From assembly GCA_002224055.1 (NCBI GenBank), contig AZLU01000014.1, positions 186,001 through 250,000 on the forward strand: 64,000 nucleotides of DNA, in the 5' to 3' direction. Every line of letters starts with the position of its first letter. Within the stretch, counting starts at the first letter, position 1. The translations under genes and the position numbers were made by a program. Shown here piece by piece: positions 63,476 to 64,000 of this stretch. A model generated the notes under the pieces. The model searched no databases and had not been told where the DNA came from. It saw nothing but the letters and a program-made list of their open reading frames with translations. The DNA is from Pezizomycotina sp. ARF18 (Eukaryota > Ascomycota).

Positions 63476-64000
63476 GATATCTATGGTAAGTACTATCGTC
63501 TGTTTTTTTTTTTTTTTTTTTGTGATAATTTTTAGTATTTGAGTGTGATTTTTGGGACCAAGAGGTGGACGTCCGGATTAGAAAAGGTGGGAAATAGGGA
63601 AAAGCTTGTAACTTAATACTTAACAGATAAGAGAAGTCACGACTCAGCCTGTACAGAGTTTTATAACGTGGCACACGTGGCTTCGAGAAAAACCTTGCTT
63701 CTCGCTGCTATTAGTTTTTACGGTGAAAGAAGAAAAGAAAATAAAATACACACGAAACAGAACAATTTTTTAACGACATGAGGAAAGGAGAATTGAAGGC
63801 GATAAAGAAAAGGAGGAATAAAAATTGTTTTCATACTGGAGTATTCGGTATTAAATACCTAGGCGTCTACGCGATAATTATCGTCTTTCAACGAAAGCAG
63901 AAGTATAGGGTGGTCGCGTGGGAGTAACCTTCGGCCCCTGTTTCTGCTTCCTCGGGTCGTTTGCTCACCGCCCGAACCAAAAGTAGCTTTATGGGAAATG
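63476..64000. other. 5' flank, nothing recognised
   Basis: T20 at 63,502-63,521 on the plus strand. No further gene or repeat is visible up to the end of the window. Confidence 0.45.

Noticed and set aside
1-64000. CRISPR array, rRNA, telomere repeats
   Set aside because: No regularly spaced direct repeats, rRNA core motifs or TTAGGG arrays were found on either strand.

Overview
This is about 64 kb of nuclear DNA from a filamentous ascomycete (Pezizomycotina). The reasons are short GT-AG introns (42 to about 170 bp where I can place them), fungus-typical families (fungal 7-TM rhodopsin-like receptors, an F-box protein, an AIG1-like P-loop GTPase, a secreted PAF-acetylhydrolase-like esterase), and DNA that carries the TpA-rich, C-to-T scar of repeat-induced point mutation (RIP). 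Many long A/T homopolymers and a gene-poor, transposon-bearing layout fit a plant-associated or lichen-forming fungus, but I cannot name the species. No CRISPR array, rRNA or convincing tRNA gene is visible. 

Layout. 2.2-3.5 kb: a 7-TM receptor-like gene, with a paralogue at 26.1-27.3 kb that shares an intron position. 3.9-9.4 kb: short hypothetical genes (one very acidic, one very basic). 9.8-10.5 kb: a protein with seven 11-residue amphipathic repeats. 10.9-12.3 kb: a long hypothetical gene of unknown family. 13-18.1 kb: small hypothetical genes. 18.4-23.4 kb: a Ty1/copia LTR element on the minus strand, bounded by the 5-bp duplication GGATG and little touched by RIP. 24.2-25.8 kb: hypothetical genes. 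31.1-31.8 kb: a protein with pentapeptide-like repeats. 32.5-33.7 kb: the secreted esterase. 36.6-37.5 kb: a 289-residue intact hypothetical. 38.7-40.5 kb: the F-box gene. 40.9-41.5 kb: a 0.6-kb DNA element with ~105-bp terminal inverted repeats. 42.2-43.4 kb: the GTPase. 43.9 and 46.1 kb: two small four-cysteine zinc-ribbon-like ORFs on either side of a RIP-like AT island. 52.2-57.3 kb: a second copy of the same copia family on the plus strand, flanked by GGAGA and heavily RIP-mutated. 59-63.5 kb: a hypothetical gene and two adjacent membrane-protein genes on the minus strand.

There is no operon-like pathway. The genes look like an accessory compartment: sensing (7-TM), ubiquitin targeting (F-box), a GTPase and orphan small proteins among transposons. 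A strong technical theme is that nearly every recognisable host gene is complete in sequence but crosses several reading frames. That fits uncorrected indels in a long-read assembly at least as well as mass pseudogenisation. All coordinates of joined host genes are therefore approximate, and no database search was possible.
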